A stretch of 64,000 nucleotides of DNA from Caldilineaceae bacterium (GTDB taxonomy: Bacteria > Chloroflexota > Anaerolineae > Caldilineales > Caldilineaceae), in assembly GCA_020845455.1 (NCBI GenBank), contig JADLFO010000080.1:1-64000 (forward strand), read 5' to 3'. The translations under genes were made by a program, and so were the position numbers. The stretch's first letter is position 1, and every line of letters starts with the position of its first letter. The notes below the pieces were generated by a model, which ran no database searches, had not been told where the DNA came from, and was given only the letters and a program-made list of their open reading frames with translations. This document shows, piece after piece, positions 1-8,616 of the stretch.

Positions 1-50
1 GGGGGTGACGAGGGGGGCGCAGCGCGTTCGCTCGCCTGCCGGGCGTGTGG

Positions 51-56
51 TATGAT
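51..56 (+). promoter_or_regulatory. -10 box of a probably leaderless gene
   Basis: TATGAT lies 9 bases before the ATG at 66, so transcription should begin within a few bases of the start codon. No Shine-Dalgarno sequence is visible, which fits a leaderless or nearly leaderless mRNA. The -35 region is weak. The same arrangement recurs before the FemAB gene at 41246. Confidence 0.45.
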
Positions 57-65
57 GGCACGACT

Positions 66-854
66 ATGCGAGTCTTAATCCTCTCCGACATCCACGCCAA
101 CCTAGTCGCCCTCGAGACTGTCTTGACCAACGCCGCCGGGCAGTATGACACGGTGTGGTGTCTGGGGGATGTGGTTGGCTATGGCCCGTGCCCCAATGAG
201 TGCATTGACCTGGTGCGCGCCCGCGCCGAGCTGTGCGTCATGGGCAACCACGATTGGGCGGTGCTAGACCGACCCGGCATCAATGTGGAGGATTTCAATC
301 CCCAAGCGCGTCAGGCTGTACTTTGGACACGCGAGCAGTTGACGCCGCAGAACCGTGCTTATCTCGACAGCTTGCCCCATGTCCCGCTGCATCCGCCGCA
401 GACCGACCAGATTTTGATCACCCATGCCAGCCCGCGTGAGCCGGTTTGGGAATATATCCTCACGCCGCTGATAGCGCTGGAGAACTTCGCAGTCTTCGAT
501 GAGCCGATCTGTCTGGTGGGCCACACGCACAAACCGGCCATCTACCGCTGGCGGCTGCACAGCGACGAACCGCTGAACGGCGACTATCGGCCCGCCACGG
601 TCGACTATCTGCTGCCGCAGGCCGGGCAGGCTGTGTATCTGGCCACTTCGGCCACGCAGCGGTTGATCGTCAACCCCGGCAGCGTGGGCCAACCGCGCGA
701 CAACGACGCGCGCGCCGCCTATGCCATCCTCGACTTGGAGAACATGACCTGGCTGTATGAACGCGTGGCTTATCCGGTCGAACTGACTCAGAGCCAGATG
801 CGCACCGCCGGGCTGCCCAAACGGCTGATCGACCGCCTCAGCTTTGGGTCATAG
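66..854 (+). CDS. metallophosphoesterase, YfcE/MJ0936-type
   Basis: This 262-residue cytosolic protein has the calcineurin-like phosphoesterase motifs in order: SDIHAN near the N terminus, GDVVGYGP, GNHD, a histidine in THASPRE, and GHTHKP, with GSVGQPR near the C terminus. These are the residues that hold the two metal ions in this family, which hydrolyses phosphodiesters or phosphomonoesters; the substrate cannot be told from sequence. An in-frame ATG exists at 45, but it overlaps the likely -10 box, and homology begins at MRVLILSDIHAN, so 66 was chosen. It converges tail to tail, almost without a gap, with the next gene on the minus strand. Confidence 0.85.
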   Translation: MRVLILSDIHANLVALETVLTNAAGQYDTVWCLGDVVGYGPCPNECIDLVRARAELCVMGNHDWAVLDRPGINVEDFNPQARQAVLWTREQLTPQNRAYLDSLPHVPLHPPQTDQILITHASPREPVWEYILTPLIALENFAVFDEPICLVGHTHKPAIYRWRLHSDEPLNGDYRPATVDYLLPQAGQAVYLATSATQRLIVNPGSVGQPRDNDARAAYAILDLENMTWLYERVAYPVELTQSQMRTAGLPKRLIDRLSFGS

Positions 855-855
855 G

Positions 856-3321
856 CTACTGCCCGTCGCCCAGCCGGTTGTACATCTCAAACCAGTCGGG
901 CAATTCTTGGGCGCGCTGGCGGGCACGCGTCGCTTCTTGCTGATGGCGATAAATCTCGATGCGCCGCCGGATCTCCTCGCTAACCCCGCGCGGGTCGGGC
1001 ACCCAGTCAAAGCTGAACTCCCCTTGGCTGGCCGCGGTCTGCAGCCTGACGTTGCCAAAGTTGAACAGATAATGAAGCGGGCTGGGGATACGCACCTCGA
1101 TGTTCTCGATCTCTCCGAGCAGCGCCGTGCGCCGCTGTTCAGAGAAGAAGAGCGGCTTTTTTTCCACGTCCGCGATCTGTTTGTCGTCGATCTCATAGGT
1201 ATCGTTGCGCCAGTCCGCCGTGTACCAGGCGATGGTCGCCAGCATTACCAAGCCGGCAAACGCCATCAGGATGTCAAAGGGCACGACGATGGCTTGCAGA
1301 TCGGCGGGCAGCAGCCGTTGTCCTGCAATCAAGAGGACGATGACCAGGAGGATCGTCAGCGGCCCGCCGATCTTGGCCAGCAGGATGATCCAGTGTTTGC
1401 GCCAGATGATCTTGTTTTGCTCGCGCAGTTGCATGTGCGCCCCAATGTCTAGAGAATAGCGGATCCGCTGCCAGAGGCCGCTGGGCGCATGTCCTGGCGG
1501 CGGCGATTCGGGCAAGACCCGGCTGGGCAGCCGCAGCCGCAGCCCAAAGCGCTCTTCCAACAGATTTTGGATTACCATCTTGCTCGACGCTTGATAATGC
1601 TGCTGGCGCAGGTTTTGCTGTTCCAAGATTGTGCGGCGCAAGTCATTGGGGTTGGGCACAAAGTCAAAGGCGATCGCGCCGCTGGTGGCCGCGGTTTGGA
1701 CCTTTAGCTCGCCATAGCCGAGCAGATTGCCAAAAAAGGTGCCGCTGACGTCGATGTTGCGGATCTGCTCTAGAAAGGCCGCCTGGCGCACCTCGGTGAT
1801 AAAGATTACCTTCTCTTGGCGCACCAGCCGCTGATTGGTCACCAGCAGATAGTCGTTGAGATAGTCGAGCAGCCCCCAGGCGAATTGGATCGTGCCCAGC
1901 AGAGCGGCCCCGCTCAACAGCCAAAACAGCCAGACCGGGTGCGGCCCCGGCGTGCCCAGCAGCATCAGCCCCGCCGACCCCACCAGCACAAAGAGGATCA
2001 GGGCAAAGAGCACCTTGCGCAGCAGCGCCAGCCAGTGGCGGCGCTGAAACAGCACCAGGTTTTCGCCCTTTTGCAGCCAGGCGTAGCGGCGGCGTGTTTC
2101 GCGCTGCCCTAGGACTCTCTCGGCTGTAGGGCTGAGCATCAGCTTGTCAACCAGCTCCGGCCCGTGTTGGCGCAGAAAGGCATGGAAATCGTCGGTCTGC
2201 AGCCGCAGCCACTGGCTGTTGGGTTCTGCCTGCACGGTGGAGTTGAGCGGCTGTTCGGCACGCAGCGCCAGTTCACCGAAATAATTGGGGCCGCTGATCA
2301 CCGTGGGCTGCAACGCCTGCCCGCCCTCTAGCGCGCGCAGCGTGGCGCGGCCGCCGGGCATCAGCACCCACAGGCTGTCGCTGATCTCGCCCTGCTGCAT
2401 CAAGAGATGGGCGATGGGGATATGATAGTGGCTCATATAGCCCAAGAGGGCGGCGCGCTGTTGCGGCGTAAAGCGTGCAAAGACCGTCACCTTGTCGAGC
2501 GTGTCCTCAGCGGCGCGGCGCAGGCTCAGCCCAAGGCGCTCTGGGTTCAGCCCGGTCAGGTCGATGAAATCCTGGCGCTCCAGCACAAAAAGGGTGGTCG
2601 GCGTACCCGTCACCGCCGCATGACCGCGCGGCGTGAGCGCGACATTCATGCCGCGCCTTGGAGCGTCGAGGAAACCAAAGGCCATGCCGTTGCCCAGCCA
2701 GGTCTGGCCGCGGGGCTGCCCCTGCAGGGTCACCTGCCCCTGGTCGATGATATAGAGCCGGTCGGCGGGCGCGTCGGCGCTGTAGACCTCGGTGTGCGCC
2801 GCCAGCGCCGCCAGCGTGCAGACATCGGCCAGGTAGCTGAGCGCGGTCAGGTCCAACAGGCCAAAGAGCGGGATGGTGCGCAGCCGCCCGATCTTTTCCA
2901 GCGGCGCGATGCGCTGGCGCAGCCGGGGGTAGCGGTAGAGCAGCCGGTTGACTGCGGCGGCGTCGATTGCGATCACGGTCGAGGGTTCGGGGGCGCGGGC
3001 GCGGGTCGTGTGCTGCTGGTTATAAAGCAGGTCATAGTGGCCGACCCACTCGTCGGGCCGCGCCTGGCGGCGCAGCCGGATGTGGCGCCGGCCCTGCTTG
3101 TCGAGCGTGACCCGTTCTTGCTGGATGGCGCCGGATTTGAGCAGATAGACGGCGGTGACCGGCGTGTCTTGGGCAAAGAGTTGGGCGCCGGAGGGGAGGT
3201 CTATTACCTGCACCGCGCCCTGCAGCGCATATTCGACCTCATCCTGCGGCAGACCCCACGCGACCAGGCGCTGCACAACCGCGCGGAAGGCGTTCTGCTG
3301 CTCCACAACGGCGTTATCCAT
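856..3321 (-). CDS. cyclic-nucleotide-binding domain protein with two membrane/PH-like modules
   Basis: The 821-residue protein starts with about 400 residues of cNMP-binding-like beta-barrel repeats. I count three, around residues 20-125, 150-255 and 290-390; the third is the most regular. Two modules follow, each a pair of transmembrane segments (about 430-485 and 645-705) followed by a bacterial-PH-like domain of the YdbT/bPH_2 type. Those carry the recurring pattern 'LLGEIENIEV ... GNVRLQTAASQGEFSFDWVPDP', first seen as 'FLEQIRNIDV ... GELKVQTAATSGAIAFDFVPNP'. It is probably a membrane-anchored sensor or scaffold whose cytosolic N terminus binds a ligand. No output enzyme domain is visible. 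It is monocistronic, between convergent and co-directional neighbours. Confidence 0.7.
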   Translation of the reverse strand: MDNAVVEQQNAFRAVVQRLVAWGLPQDEVEYALQGAVQVIDLPSGAQLFAQDTPVTAVYLLKSGAIQQERVTLDKQGRRHIRLRRQARPDEWVGHYDLLYNQQHTTRARAPEPSTVIAIDAAAVNRLLYRYPRLRQRIAPLEKIGRLRTIPLFGLLDLTALSYLADVCTLAALAAHTEVYSADAPADRLYIIDQGQVTLQGQPRGQTWLGNGMAFGFLDAPRRGMNVALTPRGHAAVTGTPTTLFVLERQDFIDLTGLNPERLGLSLRRAAEDTLDKVTVFARFTPQQRAALLGYMSHYHIPIAHLLMQQGEISDSLWVLMPGGRATLRALEGGQALQPTVISGPNYFGELALRAEQPLNSTVQAEPNSQWLRLQTDDFHAFLRQHGPELVDKLMLSPTAERVLGQRETRRRYAWLQKGENLVLFQRRHWLALLRKVLFALILFVLVGSAGLMLLGTPGPHPVWLFWLLSGAALLGTIQFAWGLLDYLNDYLLVTNQRLVRQEKVIFITEVRQAAFLEQIRNIDVSGTFFGNLLGYGELKVQTAATSGAIAFDFVPNPNDLRRTILEQQNLRQQHYQASSKMVIQNLLEERFGLRLRLPSRVLPESPPPGHAPSGLWQRIRYSLDIGAHMQLREQNKIIWRKHWIILLAKIGGPLTILLVIVLLIAGQRLLPADLQAIVVPFDILMAFAGLVMLATIAWYTADWRNDTYEIDDKQIADVEKKPLFFSEQRRTALLGEIENIEVRIPSPLHYLFNFGNVRLQTAASQGEFSFDWVPDPRGVSEEIRRRIEIYRHQQEATRARQRAQELPDWFEMYNRLGDGQ

Positions 3322-3390
3322 ACTCGGCCTTGTCTGTCCGGTCTATGCGGTCGATGCCGTCTGGGGACTGTCCGCGCGACTTGATCTAGG

Positions 3391-5292
3391 CTAGAGCTGG
3401 GCCTTGAGCAGCTCGGCGGCGCGCCGGTTCATACCCGGCACCGCGGTCAATTCCTCCACGGTCGCCTGGCGGATCCGATCGAGGTCGCCGCTGAAATAGG
3501 TGAGCAGCGCCTTGCGCCGCGCCGGGCCGATGCCGCGGATCGAGTCGAGCTGCGAGCGCACTTGCCCTTTGCTGCGCAGGTCGCGGTGATAGGTGATGGC
3601 GAAGCGGTGCGCCTCGTCGCGCACGCGCTGCACCAGGTATAGCGCCTGGCTGCCTCGTTTGAGCCAGAGGGGGTCGCTCTCGCCGGGCCGAAAGATCTCT
3701 TCCTCGCGTTTCGCCAGCCCCACCAGAGGGATACGCCCCATCAGCCCCAGTTCTTCAAAGACCTCCATGGCCACGCCTAGCTGCCCCTTGCCGCCGTCGA
3801 TGATCACCAGGTCGGGCTGGATGCGCCAGTTTTCGTCGTTTTGCCGCGCCTTGTTGCCGGGGTCCGCGGTGTCGTCGTTTTCGACCAAGCGCCGGAAGCG
3901 GCGGCGCAGCATCTCGCGCATGCTGGCGAAGTCATCCGGCTCGCCTTGGCTGCCCTTGCCGCGGATTTTGAAGCGTTTGTAAGCCGCCTTGAGCGGGGTG
4001 CCGCGCGCAAAGACGACCATCGACCCGACGGTGTTCGTCCCTTGCAGGGTGCTGATATCGAAACATTCGATGCGCAGCGGCGGCTGGTCAAGCCGAAGCG
4101 CGGCCTGCAGTTCTGAGACGGCCTGGGTCTGCCGGTGGCTGTCGGCCATCCATTCGGCCTGTTGCAGCCGCAGATATTCGGCGGCATTTTGATGCGCCAG
4201 CGCCATCAGCTCGCGTTTGGCCCCGCGTTGCGGCAGCCGCAATTCGACCTTGCCGCCGCGGCGCTCACTCAACCAGCTTTCCAGCACTGTCTGGTCGGCG
4301 GGCATGGCCTGCACCAAGATCATGCGTGGGATAAAGGCGGCGCTGTCATAAAACTGCTGGATGAAAGTGCCCACCAGCAGCCCTTGTTGGTTGACTTCGG
4401 CCTGGGGCGCATCGGCCCCTTCCAGCATAAAGGTCTCGCGGCCGATCAGCCGGCCATAGCGCACCATAAAGACCTGTACGGCGGTGTCGCCGGTGCGCGG
4501 GTCTTGTTCCAGCGCCACATAGTCGGCATCCTCAAGATGGTTGCCGATGATCGTCTGCTGCTCGGCGATCTGCTGCGCGCTTTTGAGCCGGTCTCGATAG
4601 AGCGCGGCCAGTTCAAACTGCATGTTCTCGGCGGCGCGCGCCATCTGCGCCTCCAACTGTTTCAGCACGCGTTCGGTGTCGCCGTGCAGAAAATCCATCA
4701 ACTGCTGGATCGTGGCGCGATATTCCTGTTTGGTCTGCGCGCCGATGCACGGCCCGCCGCACATCTTGATATGGAAATAGAGACAGGGACGCTCATCGTG
4801 CCCCGTGATCACGCGGTCGCAATCCAGATAGGGAAAGACGCGGCGCAGCGCATCCAGCGTTTGATAGCAGGCGCGGCTGCTTGTATAGGGGCCAAAATAG
4901 CGCGCGCCGTCCTTCTGCATTTTGCGCACGACTTCGATCTTGGGGAAGTCGTCCTGCCAGTTGACCTTGATGTAGGGAAAGGACTTGTCGTCCTTGAGCC
5001 GGATGTTGTAGTGCGGCTGGTAGCGTTTGATCAGCTCGTTCTCAAGCACCAGCGCTTCCAACTCGGTTTGCGTGACCCACCAGGTGATATCGCGGATCTC
5101 TTCGACCAACGCCTGGGTTTTAGGCGTGTGCTGGGCTGAGGCATGGAAGTAGCTGCGCACGCGATTGCGCAGCACAATCGCCTTGCCGACATAGATTACC
5201 TTGCCCTCGCCGTCGAGCATCTGGTAGACGCCGGGGCTGTCGGGCAGGTTGATCAGCTTTTGCTGGACTCGTTCAGGTAGCTGGCGCGACAT
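3391..5292 (-). CDS. uvrC: excinuclease ABC subunit C
   Basis: UvrC makes both incisions in nucleotide excision repair, working with UvrA and UvrB. The 633-residue length is normal. An N-terminal GIY-YIG nuclease domain (DSPGVYQM ... KVIYVGKA, about residues 17-95) makes the 3' cut. A UVR motif for UvrB contact follows near 205-240. The RNase H-like nuclease domain for the 5' cut contains IECFDIS and DLVIIDGGKGQL. Two helix-hairpin-helix motifs (IRGIGPARRKALL, VPGMNRRAAELL) end the protein. The ATG at 5292 leaves a short leader containing TAAAAT on the minus strand. An inverted repeat lies further upstream (see 5314-5343). Confidence 0.96.
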   Translation of the reverse strand: MSRQLPERVQQKLINLPDSPGVYQMLDGEGKVIYVGKAIVLRNRVRSYFHASAQHTPKTQALVEEIRDITWWVTQTELEALVLENELIKRYQPHYNIRLKDDKSFPYIKVNWQDDFPKIEVVRKMQKDGARYFGPYTSSRACYQTLDALRRVFPYLDCDRVITGHDERPCLYFHIKMCGGPCIGAQTKQEYRATIQQLMDFLHGDTERVLKQLEAQMARAAENMQFELAALYRDRLKSAQQIAEQQTIIGNHLEDADYVALEQDPRTGDTAVQVFMVRYGRLIGRETFMLEGADAPQAEVNQQGLLVGTFIQQFYDSAAFIPRMILVQAMPADQTVLESWLSERRGGKVELRLPQRGAKRELMALAHQNAAEYLRLQQAEWMADSHRQTQAVSELQAALRLDQPPLRIECFDISTLQGTNTVGSMVVFARGTPLKAAYKRFKIRGKGSQGEPDDFASMREMLRRRFRRLVENDDTADPGNKARQNDENWRIQPDLVIIDGGKGQLGVAMEVFEELGLMGRIPLVGLAKREEEIFRPGESDPLWLKRGSQALYLVQRVRDEAHRFAITYHRDLRSKGQVRSQLDSIRGIGPARRKALLTYFSGDLDRIRQATVEELTAVPGMNRRAAELLKAQL

Positions 5293-5704
5293 GGGTTTGA
5301 TTTTACCATAACCTGTTCGAATGGCGCAGGTTGCGATCGAACATTTGGCCTGTTTGCATCGCGCCCTTTGGGAGCCTGGCGTCTTAACGTAGTCTATGCG
5401 TCTTCTTAACGAAGGTTTAAAGACCGGGTGAACGGTTTGTTAATCTCTAGACTGTATACCACTAGATAGCGGATCATCAACAGCACGGGTAGTAGAACGT
5501 CCAGCCAGAAATGTGGGCGCGGTCGAGTATCCTATTGCACATAGGGCGTGCGTATATCTAGCTTGCCGAGTTGTACCTACGTCATTTGTCCTTTTTTGTC
5601 CTTGCCGGGTAGGGACGTTTGACCGATGACTGTGCCATTCGCCCTGTATATAATGCGGGCTAACGAGGGATGTCGGCTCGGTTGAAATGGAGGTCTGGGT
5701 CATC
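5293..5704. other. 412-base intergenic region
   Basis: It separates divergent uvrC and a small membrane protein gene. It is less GC-rich than its surroundings and holds the inverted repeat near uvrC, and a TATAAT at 5649-5654 that probably serves the plus-strand gene. No convincing ORF or RNA gene is seen. Confidence 0.5.
5314..5343. promoter_or_regulatory. inverted repeat upstream of uvrC
   Basis: TGTTCGA and its complement TCGAACA are separated by 16 bases, 22-51 bases upstream of the uvrC start. The CGAAC half-site resembles Gram-positive/actinobacterial LexA half-sites, but the spacing is far from the usual 4 bases, so an SOS operator is only a possibility. Confidence 0.25.
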
Positions 5705-5917
5705 ATGTTGGTAACCGTACTCGTCGTAGGCTTTCTAACGCTCAGCTTTCTGTGTACGCTTGTCTTTATCAGCGCCTGTATCGCCAGCGGGCGGACGCAG
5801 CGTGCCGTGACCGGCCGTATAGTGGCCGGCGCGAGCCGGCCTGCGCCGGCGATAAAGAGTGTCCAACAAGCCCCCAGCGGGCGTATGCCTCGATTGGCAA
5901 GCTCGACACCCAAATAA
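5705..5917 (+). CDS. small single-pass membrane protein, unknown
   Basis: A 70-residue protein is predicted, with one hydrophobic segment (about residues 2-26, MLVTVLVVGFLTLSFLC...) followed by a basic, Ser/Pro/Ala-rich tail. The start at 5705 is preferred over the ATG at 5687 because GGAGGT at 5689-5694 sits 10 bases before it. A TATAAT lies at 5649-5654 and a strong terminator follows at 5997. I recognise no family. The promoter, ribosome-binding site and terminator support expression, but the coding evidence is otherwise thin. Confidence 0.4.
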   Translation: MLVTVLVVGFLTLSFLCTLVFISACIASGRTQRAVTGRIVAGASRPAPAIKSVQQAPSGRMPRLASSTPK

Positions 5918-5996
5918 GGCTCCGGCTCAAGCGCACCCCCTTGCTTGTCTCGTTCAATATTGGCCGGTTACACTAATTATACGCGATTATCAAGAG

Positions 5997-6030
5997 GCCC
6001 AGGCGCTCAGCCTGGGCTTTGTGTTTTGTG
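5997..6030 (+). terminator. Rho-independent terminator
   Basis: The 8-base stem GCCCAGGC/GCCTGGGC (5997-6004 and 6010-6017) with a GCTCA loop is followed by a T-rich run (TTTGTGTTTTGT). It ends the small membrane protein transcript. Confidence 0.7.
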
Positions 6031-6098
6031 CGCCTGCGCCCGCCGCAGGCCGCGGGGCAATCAGCCGCCGCACGTCGGCCCCGCCACTGCACGTCAAG

Positions 6099-6127
6099 TA
6101 GTCACCGCACACAAAGTCTGATAGAAT
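6099..6127 (+). promoter_or_regulatory. promoter of the nucleoside-hydrolase/ECF operon
   Basis: TAGTCA (6099-6104) and TAGAAT (6122-6127) are 17 bases apart. The start codon is at 6163, preceded by AGAGGA. Confidence 0.45.
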
Positions 6128-6162
6128 GCAGCCAGTTATCCCCCCCAAGAGGATGCGACTGC

Positions 6163-7134
6163 ATGGACACACATACGCCACGCCGGATTATTCTAGACAC
6201 CGACCCAGGCATCGTCGATGCGCTGGCGATCTTATTGGCGTTGGCTTCTCCTGAGCTTTCGCTAGAGGCTATCACCGTCACCGGCGGCAACTGTGGCTTG
6301 GCGCAAGGGGTGGACAACGCGCTGCGCGTCTTGGCGCTGGCGCACGCCACCCATGTGCCCGTCCTCGCCGGCGTGGAGACGCCGCTGATCCGCTCGCCCC
6401 TGACCGCACCCGAAACTCACGGCGACACCGGTCTGGGCTATGCGCGGCTGGAGCCGTCGCCGCAGGTCGCCGGCGGCCAACACGCCGTGGACCTGCTGAT
6501 CGAGCAGATCATGGCCGCGCCGGGCGAGATGACCCTGGTGGCCGTTGCGCCCCTAACCAATGTGGCGCTGGCGATCCGCCGTGAGCCGCGCATCGTCGAA
6601 GCCGTGCGTGAGGTGATCATCATGGGCGGCGCGCTGCTGCACCAGGGCAACACCACACCCACCGCCGAGTTCAACACCTATGTAGACCCCCACGCCGCGC
6701 ATATCGTCTATCATTCGGGTATGCCCATCACCCTGACGCCGTTGGATGTGACCTACCAATGCGTTTTGACGCAGCGCGATGTCGCCCGGCTGCTGGCGCT
6801 CAACTCGCCCGTCGCCCAATTTATCGCCGACGCCACGCGCTTTTATATGGAGTTTCACGACGACTATCAGGGCATTCAGGGCTGCGTGATCAACGACCCG
6901 CTGGCGCTGGCGCTGGCCTTCGCCCCCGAGTTGGTGACGACCCGACCGCTCTATGTCACGGTCGATCTCAGCAGTGAGTTGGGTATGGGCCAGACCATCG
7001 GCGACTTTTATAACGCCTGGCAGCGCTCGCCCAACCTGCAGGTGGCGCTGCAAGTGCGCGCCCGCGCCTTTATCGACCTTTTTGTGACGCGCATGGAAGC
7101 GTTGATCCGCAGTATGAACGCCGCTATTTCGTAA
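6163..7134 (+). CDS. nucleoside hydrolase (IUNH) family protein with altered active site
   Basis: The 323-residue protein has the inosine-uridine nucleoside hydrolase fold markers: DTDPGIVDA at residues 12-20, VIIMGGAL, an N-T-Y-V-D-P region and INDPLALA near 243-250. Family enzymes hydrolyse the N-glycosidic bond of nucleosides using a calcium ion held by aspartates. Two usual active-site residues differ. The first Asp of the DD pair, which contacts the ribose, is Val18, and the His of the 'HDP' motif is Asn244. Asp14, Asp19 and Asp245 remain. The start at 6163 has AGAGGA 9 bases upstream. It is the first gene of a run with a full ECF transporter, suggesting that it processes the imported compound. 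Confidence 0.75.
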   Translation: MDTHTPRRIILDTDPGIVDALAILLALASPELSLEAITVTGGNCGLAQGVDNALRVLALAHATHVPVLAGVETPLIRSPLTAPETHGDTGLGYARLEPSPQVAGGQHAVDLLIEQIMAAPGEMTLVAVAPLTNVALAIRREPRIVEAVREVIIMGGALLHQGNTTPTAEFNTYVDPHAAHIVYHSGMPITLTPLDVTYQCVLTQRDVARLLALNSPVAQFIADATRFYMEFHDDYQGIQGCVINDPLALALAFAPELVTTRPLYVTVDLSSELGMGQTIGDFYNAWQRSPNLQVALQVRARAFIDLFVTRMEALIRSMNAAIS

Positions 7135-7197
7135 CGCGCTTTGGAGAACGTGCTTCCGGATGATCCGCTGTATATCCACATCTCAGGAGAGGACACC

Positions 7198-7827
7198 ATG
7201 AGCTTTGGCGAACGTTTGCGACGTGACTTCAGTACGGTGACCCTGGTCTTGATCCCAGTCGCCATCGCCATCAATGTGGTGATCGGCCAGATCGTGTCGC
7301 TGCTCAAACTGCCGATCTACCTCGACTCGATCGGCACGGTGCTGGTGGCGATCTTGGCCGGGCCATGGGCGGGGGCTTTGACCGGTACACTGTCCAATAT
7401 GATCTGGGGCATTACAATGGATCCAAATGCCTTTCCGTGGTTTCCGGTGGCGCTGTTGATCGGCCTGACCGCGGGCATCTGCGCCAACTATGGCTGGTTC
7501 AAAAGCTGGTGGGGCGTGCTGCTCAGCGGCGTGATCATCGCCTTTGTGGCGGCGATCGCCTCGGCCTTTATCAACGTGGCGCTCTACGGCGGCATCACCG
7601 CCAGCGGCTCTTCTTTCCTGACCGCCTATCTGCTGGCGTCGGGCCGCGGGCTGATCGAGTCGGTGTTGGCGACCAACTTTATCTTTGAGCCGATCGACAA
7701 GATCGCTACCTGTTTCTTGGCGTGGGCTGTGGTCAAAGGCCTGTCCAGCCGCTATGTGGCGCGCTTTCCGCGTGCCGAGAATGTGCTGGTCGAGTCCGCC
7801 ACGCCGACCACCTATGCCCGGCGCTAG
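7198..7827 (+). CDS. ECF transporter substrate-binding S component
   Basis: This 209-residue integral membrane protein, with about five or six hydrophobic segments, has the typical S-component layout (LIPVAIAINVVIGQIVS, then PIYLDSIGTVLVAILAGP). It confers substrate specificity on an energy-coupling-factor importer. The start at 7198 is chosen over the upstream TTG at 7141 because CAGGAGAGG precedes it by a few bases. T and two A subunits follow directly. The substrate is not readable from sequence. The preceding nucleoside-hydrolase-like gene suggests a nucleoside, nucleobase or related ribosyl compound. Confidence 0.8.
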   Translation: MSFGERLRRDFSTVTLVLIPVAIAINVVIGQIVSLLKLPIYLDSIGTVLVAILAGPWAGALTGTLSNMIWGITMDPNAFPWFPVALLIGLTAGICANYGWFKSWWGVLLSGVIIAFVAAIASAFINVALYGGITASGSSFLTAYLLASGRGLIESVLATNFIFEPIDKIATCFLAWAVVKGLSSRYVARFPRAENVLVESATPTTYARR

Positions 7828-7839
7828 GCAATCCCTGCC

Positions 7840-8616
7840 GTGTCCGAACGCCTGAGCCTGTACATTGAACGGGACAGCCCGCTGCACCGGCTGAACCCGC
7901 TGACCAAATTGACGCTGGCGCTTTGCCTGGTCCTGGTCGATTTCTTGGGGCCTGGCTACTGGCTGCCCACGCTGCTCTATCTCTTGGCGCTGATCCCGTT
8001 GAGCGTGTGGGGTCGGGTGATCGGGCCATTTCTGCGCACGACCGTGCGGCTGCTGCTGCCGCTGGTCGCCTTTCTCTTTGTCATGCAAAGCCTCTTCTAC
8101 CCCGGCGGGCACACCGTGATCTTTTCGTTTTGGATCTTCAGCGTCAAACTGGAAGGGGTGCAGTTTGCCTATCTCACCGCCACGCGCATCATTACGATGG
8201 TGGGGTCGTTTTTGCTGCTGCTCTTCAGCACCCATCCCGGCGCGCTGATGGCCGACCTCAACCGCCGCGGGGTGTCGCCTTCGCTGACCTATGTGATCGT
8301 CAGCACGCTGCAGATCATCCCGGAGATGCGCGCGAAGGCCAATACCATCATCGACGCCCAGCGCGCCCGCGGCCTGGAGACAGGTGGGTCGCCGCTCAAC
8401 CGAACGCGAGCGCTGCTGCCGCTGGTGGCGCCGTTGGTCTTTGGCTCGCTGGTCGACGTCGAAGAGCGGGCGATCGCGCTTGAGGCGCGCGCCTTTAAAG
8501 CCAAGCGCGTCAAAACCAGCCTGATCGAGATCCCCGACAGCGCCGAGCAGCATATGGCACGGCTGGCGCTGGCGGCGCTCACTCTCATCATAATCGGGCT
8601 TGGGCTATGGCTTTGA
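7840..8616 (+). CDS. ecfT: ECF transporter transmembrane T component
   Basis: The 258-residue protein is the EcfT/CbiQ-type coupling subunit. Its N-terminal region has the family pattern RDSPLHRLNPLTKL. Several membrane segments follow, then the ATPase-contacting helices with Ala-Arg-Gly-like signatures: MRAKANTIIDAQRARGLE and ERAIALEARAF. It starts with GTG 12 bases after the S gene and overlaps the first ATPase gene by 10 bases, so translation is probably coupled. Confidence 0.9.
   Translation: MSERLSLYIERDSPLHRLNPLTKLTLALCLVLVDFLGPGYWLPTLLYLLALIPLSVWGRVIGPFLRTTVRLLLPLVAFLFVMQSLFYPGGHTVIFSFWIFSVKLEGVQFAYLTATRIITMVGSFLLLLFSTHPGALMADLNRRGVSPSLTYVIVSTLQIIPEMRAKANTIIDAQRARGLETGGSPLNRTRALLPLVAPLVFGSLVDVEERAIALEARAFKAKRVKTSLIEIPDSAEQHMARLALAALTLIIIGLGLWL

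Noticed and set aside
5311-5345. tRNA-like GTTCGAA in the uvrC leader
   Set aside because: It is part of the inverted repeat and has no cloverleaf context.
5440-5913. A 157-codon minus-strand ORF opposite the small membrane protein
   Set aside because: It covers the promoter region and has no ribosome-binding site or homology.
7141-7197. An upstream TTG start for the S component
   Set aside because: The extra 19 residues lack homology, and the ATG at 7198 has a strong ribosome-binding site.
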